Shown here one piece after another: positions 40,352-41,745 of a DNA stretch of 41,745 nucleotides. Within the stretch, counting starts at the first letter, position 1. Every line of letters begins with the position of its first letter. The notes beneath the pieces are model-generated. The model searched no databases. It had not been told where the DNA came from and saw only the letters and a list, made by a program, of their open reading frames with translations. This DNA comes from Oscillospiraceae bacterium (lineage in GTDB: Bacteria; Bacillota; Clostridia; Oscillospirales; Acutalibacteraceae), in assembly GCA_031267965.1 (NCBI GenBank), contig JAIRYC010000018.1, positions 1 through 41,745 of the forward strand. The letters are read 5' to 3'. The position numbers and the translations under genes were made by a program.

Positions 40352-41539
40352 TCAGTCCTCCCGCTCTTGCAGCAATGTTTTCGCCAGCGCCAACCCGCGG
40401 CAAATCGCTTCGTCAGTGTTGATGTAGGCCCACTCGCCCCAGCGGCCCAGCGGAATAATCCCCTGCCGCCTCGCCCACGCAAACAGATTTTGCAGTACCG
40501 CCTGGCGGCCCAAGGCTGGGGCCGGGTATGCAAAGGGATGCACAAACCGCGGCGTCCCCTTGTCTTCCGCCGACCGCGTTAGGTTGGTTTCAGTCCAGTA
40601 ACCTGGCCAAGTACGGTTATAATTATAGCGTAGCACTGTGCGGTGATAGGGCACGTCATCATCCGGGTAGTAGATGGCCTGTGTCTCTGTCGGGATGCGT
40701 TCGGGATGATAAACCACTGAAACGCCGATATAACTCAACTGCGCAATCCATTGCCGCACCTGCGATGGAAACAGCGTGTCCAGAGTATGCCAAGGCGCCG
40801 TGTTGATGATCTTCTCCGCTTTGAAGCAATCGTTCACCGTGCGGGTCTCGGGTTCAATACGCTCCGCCGGGCAGTTGTAAATTATGTGGTCTTCCAGAGC
40901 CTTAGCCATACGCAAAAAGGCCTCGCCAAAGCCATGCTGCGTTGGGTAGTAAAAATTGTTATGTGCGGCAAAGTGCGGCACCTCCTCGGTGATCCTGTCC
41001 GGAGGCAGTTTGTGGAGCCAATCCACGTCCAGCCGCGGCAACAGCACACCCCAGAGCTTGCGGTTGTAGGGTAGCAGATAATCCTCGGCAATGGCATCAC
41101 CCAACTGCCAGCGCGCCCAATCGCTAAAGGTATTCGGCCGGAGTTCGCCGCGCCGAGCAGGCGCCTGCTCCCAGGACTGCATATAGCGTGCACGCATATC
41201 CTCCGGCAGTTGGCTCAAGTGCGCCTCAAAAGGGAAGTCAATCAGGCGCCCGCGGAAAAGGATACCGTTTTGCCGCGTATAGAGATGCCACATCTCCTGC
41301 GGCAGGAACGAAAAGATAAAGTCGCAGGCCCGTGTATTGCCGCTCTCAAGCAGATGCCCGCCGCCAACGTCCATTGGATAGCCATCCGCCGCAGCGCTGC
41401 GGCAAAGCCCACCGGCCTCCGCCTCTTTTTCCAAAATTAAAAACGAGCGCTCACCGCGCCGCAGCAGGCTGACGCCCAAGGCCAAGCCAGCCGGGCCAGC
41501 GCCCAGAACGAGGTAGCGGCAAGCCTGCAAATCAGGCAT
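40352..41539 (-). CDS. FAD-dependent UDP-galactopyranose-mutase-like / amine-oxidase-fold protein
   Basis: A protein of 395 residues from ATG 41539 (MPDLQACRYLVLGAGPAGLA), with GAGGAGG upstream and an 8-base overlap with the previous gene. The FAD motif GAGPAGLALGVSLLRR is followed by the acidic ribose-binding 'LILEKEAEAGGLCRS'. The later 'DVGGGHLLESGN', 'YNRKLWGVLLPRLDVDWL', 'YPTQHGFGEAFLRMA' and C-terminal 'LGRWGEWAYINTDEAICRG' match the UDP-galactopyranose mutase/protoporphyrinogen-oxidase-like group (GR.g.y.Y.n.D.a...). UGM turns UDP-galactopyranose into UDP-galactofuranose; this is the closest activity, but the substrate could be different. Next to two glycosyltransferases it likely supplies an unusual sugar. 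Confidence 0.75.
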   Translation of the reverse strand: MPDLQACRYLVLGAGPAGLALGVSLLRRGERSFLILEKEAEAGGLCRSAAADGYPMDVGGGHLLESGNTRACDFIFSFLPQEMWHLYTRQNGILFRGRLIDFPFEAHLSQLPEDMRARYMQSWEQAPARRGELRPNTFSDWARWQLGDAIAEDYLLPYNRKLWGVLLPRLDVDWLHKLPPDRITEEVPHFAAHNNFYYPTQHGFGEAFLRMAKALEDHIIYNCPAERIEPETRTVNDCFKAEKIINTAPWHTLDTLFPSQVRQWIAQLSYIGVSVVYHPERIPTETQAIYYPDDDVPYHRTVLRYNYNRTWPGYWTETNLTRSAEDKGTPRFVHPFAYPAPALGRQAVLQNLFAWARRQGIIPLGRWGEWAYINTDEAICRGLALAKTLLQERED

Positions 41540-41745
41540 AACGTACCTCCTCGTCGTAGAGGCTGCTGCCGCCCTTGCGGCCGTACCAGACGATCTCCCG
41601 CGCAAAATCCGGCCAGCTATAAGACTGAATCTCTTCGGAGAAGACCAGCGTGCTTTCACGTGCAGCCAACGGCGCATACTCCTGCCGGAAGATGCGCGCA
41701 AAATAGGCTTGTTCCTTGAAACTGCCCATGAGCTGGACGCTTTTT
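41532..41745 (-). CDS. Partial gene at the right edge, unknown
   Basis: The minus-strand frame is open from the right edge to TGA 41532 and shows at least the last 70 residues (KSVQLMGSFKEQ... YSWPDFAREIVWYGRKGG... SLYDEEVRYA). ATG 41729 is only an internal Met, since the frame continues to the edge. The stop overlaps the start of the flavoprotein gene (ATGCCTGA), so it belongs to the same operon. The fragment is rich in aromatic and charged residues and I cannot assign it. It may be another enzyme of the pathway. Confidence 0.6.
   Translation of the reverse strand, partial: KSVQLMGSFKEQAYFARIFRQEYAPLAARESTLVFSEEIQSYSWPDFAREIVWYGRKGGSSLYDEEVRYA

Noticed and set aside
1..41745. tRNA, rRNA or CRISPR array
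   Set aside because: I saw no cloverleaf-like sequence, no rRNA motifs and no regularly spaced direct repeats anywhere in the window.

Overview
The window looks like a piece of chromosome from an uncultured or little-studied Gram-positive Clostridia relative, probably Oscillospirales/Ruminococcaceae-like. The reasons are AGGAGG-type ribosome sites, sigma-A promoters with many extended -10 (TGnTATAAT) boxes, a CmpB/type-IV 'ABC' membrane protein, an HtrA with a proline-rich cytoplasmic leader, and large secreted proteins. The taxonomic placement is inference; no rRNA or tRNA gene is present.

Layout. (1) 1-4732, minus strand: the late end of an AT-rich prophage remnant with a truncated tail/baseplate protein, small baseplate proteins, a receptor-binding-like fibre with SxDGxxW repeats, and membrane lysis-type proteins, one of them frameshifted. 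(2) 4619-5647: a scar of broken pieces, made of a UvrD-type helicase C-terminus, the first ~48 residues of a DarT-like ADP-ribosyltransferase, and part of a tyrosine recombinase in the opposite direction. (3) 5648-8130, minus: NAD-dependent epimerase, two small unknown genes and a TetR regulator. (4) 8586-15439, plus: a membrane-anchored surface protein, a two-component system, an HtrA protease, and a DUF3298/RsiV-like lipoprotein gene whose lipobox cysteine codon is a TGA stop. (5) 15598-20149, plus: a class B penicillin-binding protein, the indolepyruvate:ferredoxin oxidoreductase alpha subunit and a uracil phosphoribosyltransferase. (6) 20298-23019: two very small amphipathic proteins on plus, then a membrane metallophosphoesterase and a 105-residue beta-rich protein on minus. 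Two perfect hairpins separate the converging genes. (7) 23321-27226: a FucU/RbsD mutarotase, NagB, and a metK - HD hydrolase - CmpB-like operon. (8) 27412-34539, minus: one 2375-residue secreted protein with three ~437-residue tandem repeats, driven by a consensus promoter. (9) 34873-41745, minus: a tightly packed cluster running in from the right edge. It holds a partial gene, a UDP-galactopyranose-mutase-like flavoprotein, two paralogous family-2 glycosyltransferases, a B12-type radical SAM protein and two paralogous Lgt-like membrane proteins.

How the genes may work together. Most of the window serves the cell envelope: sensing and proteolysis (two-component system plus HtrA), peptidoglycan synthesis (PBP), amino-sugar turnover (NagB) and large surface proteins. 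The best candidate for an undescribed system is the right-hand cluster. Its gene content suggests making and attaching an unusual glycosylated lipid or lipid-modified surface molecule. The giant repeat protein and the small amphipathic proteins are the next most interesting unknowns.
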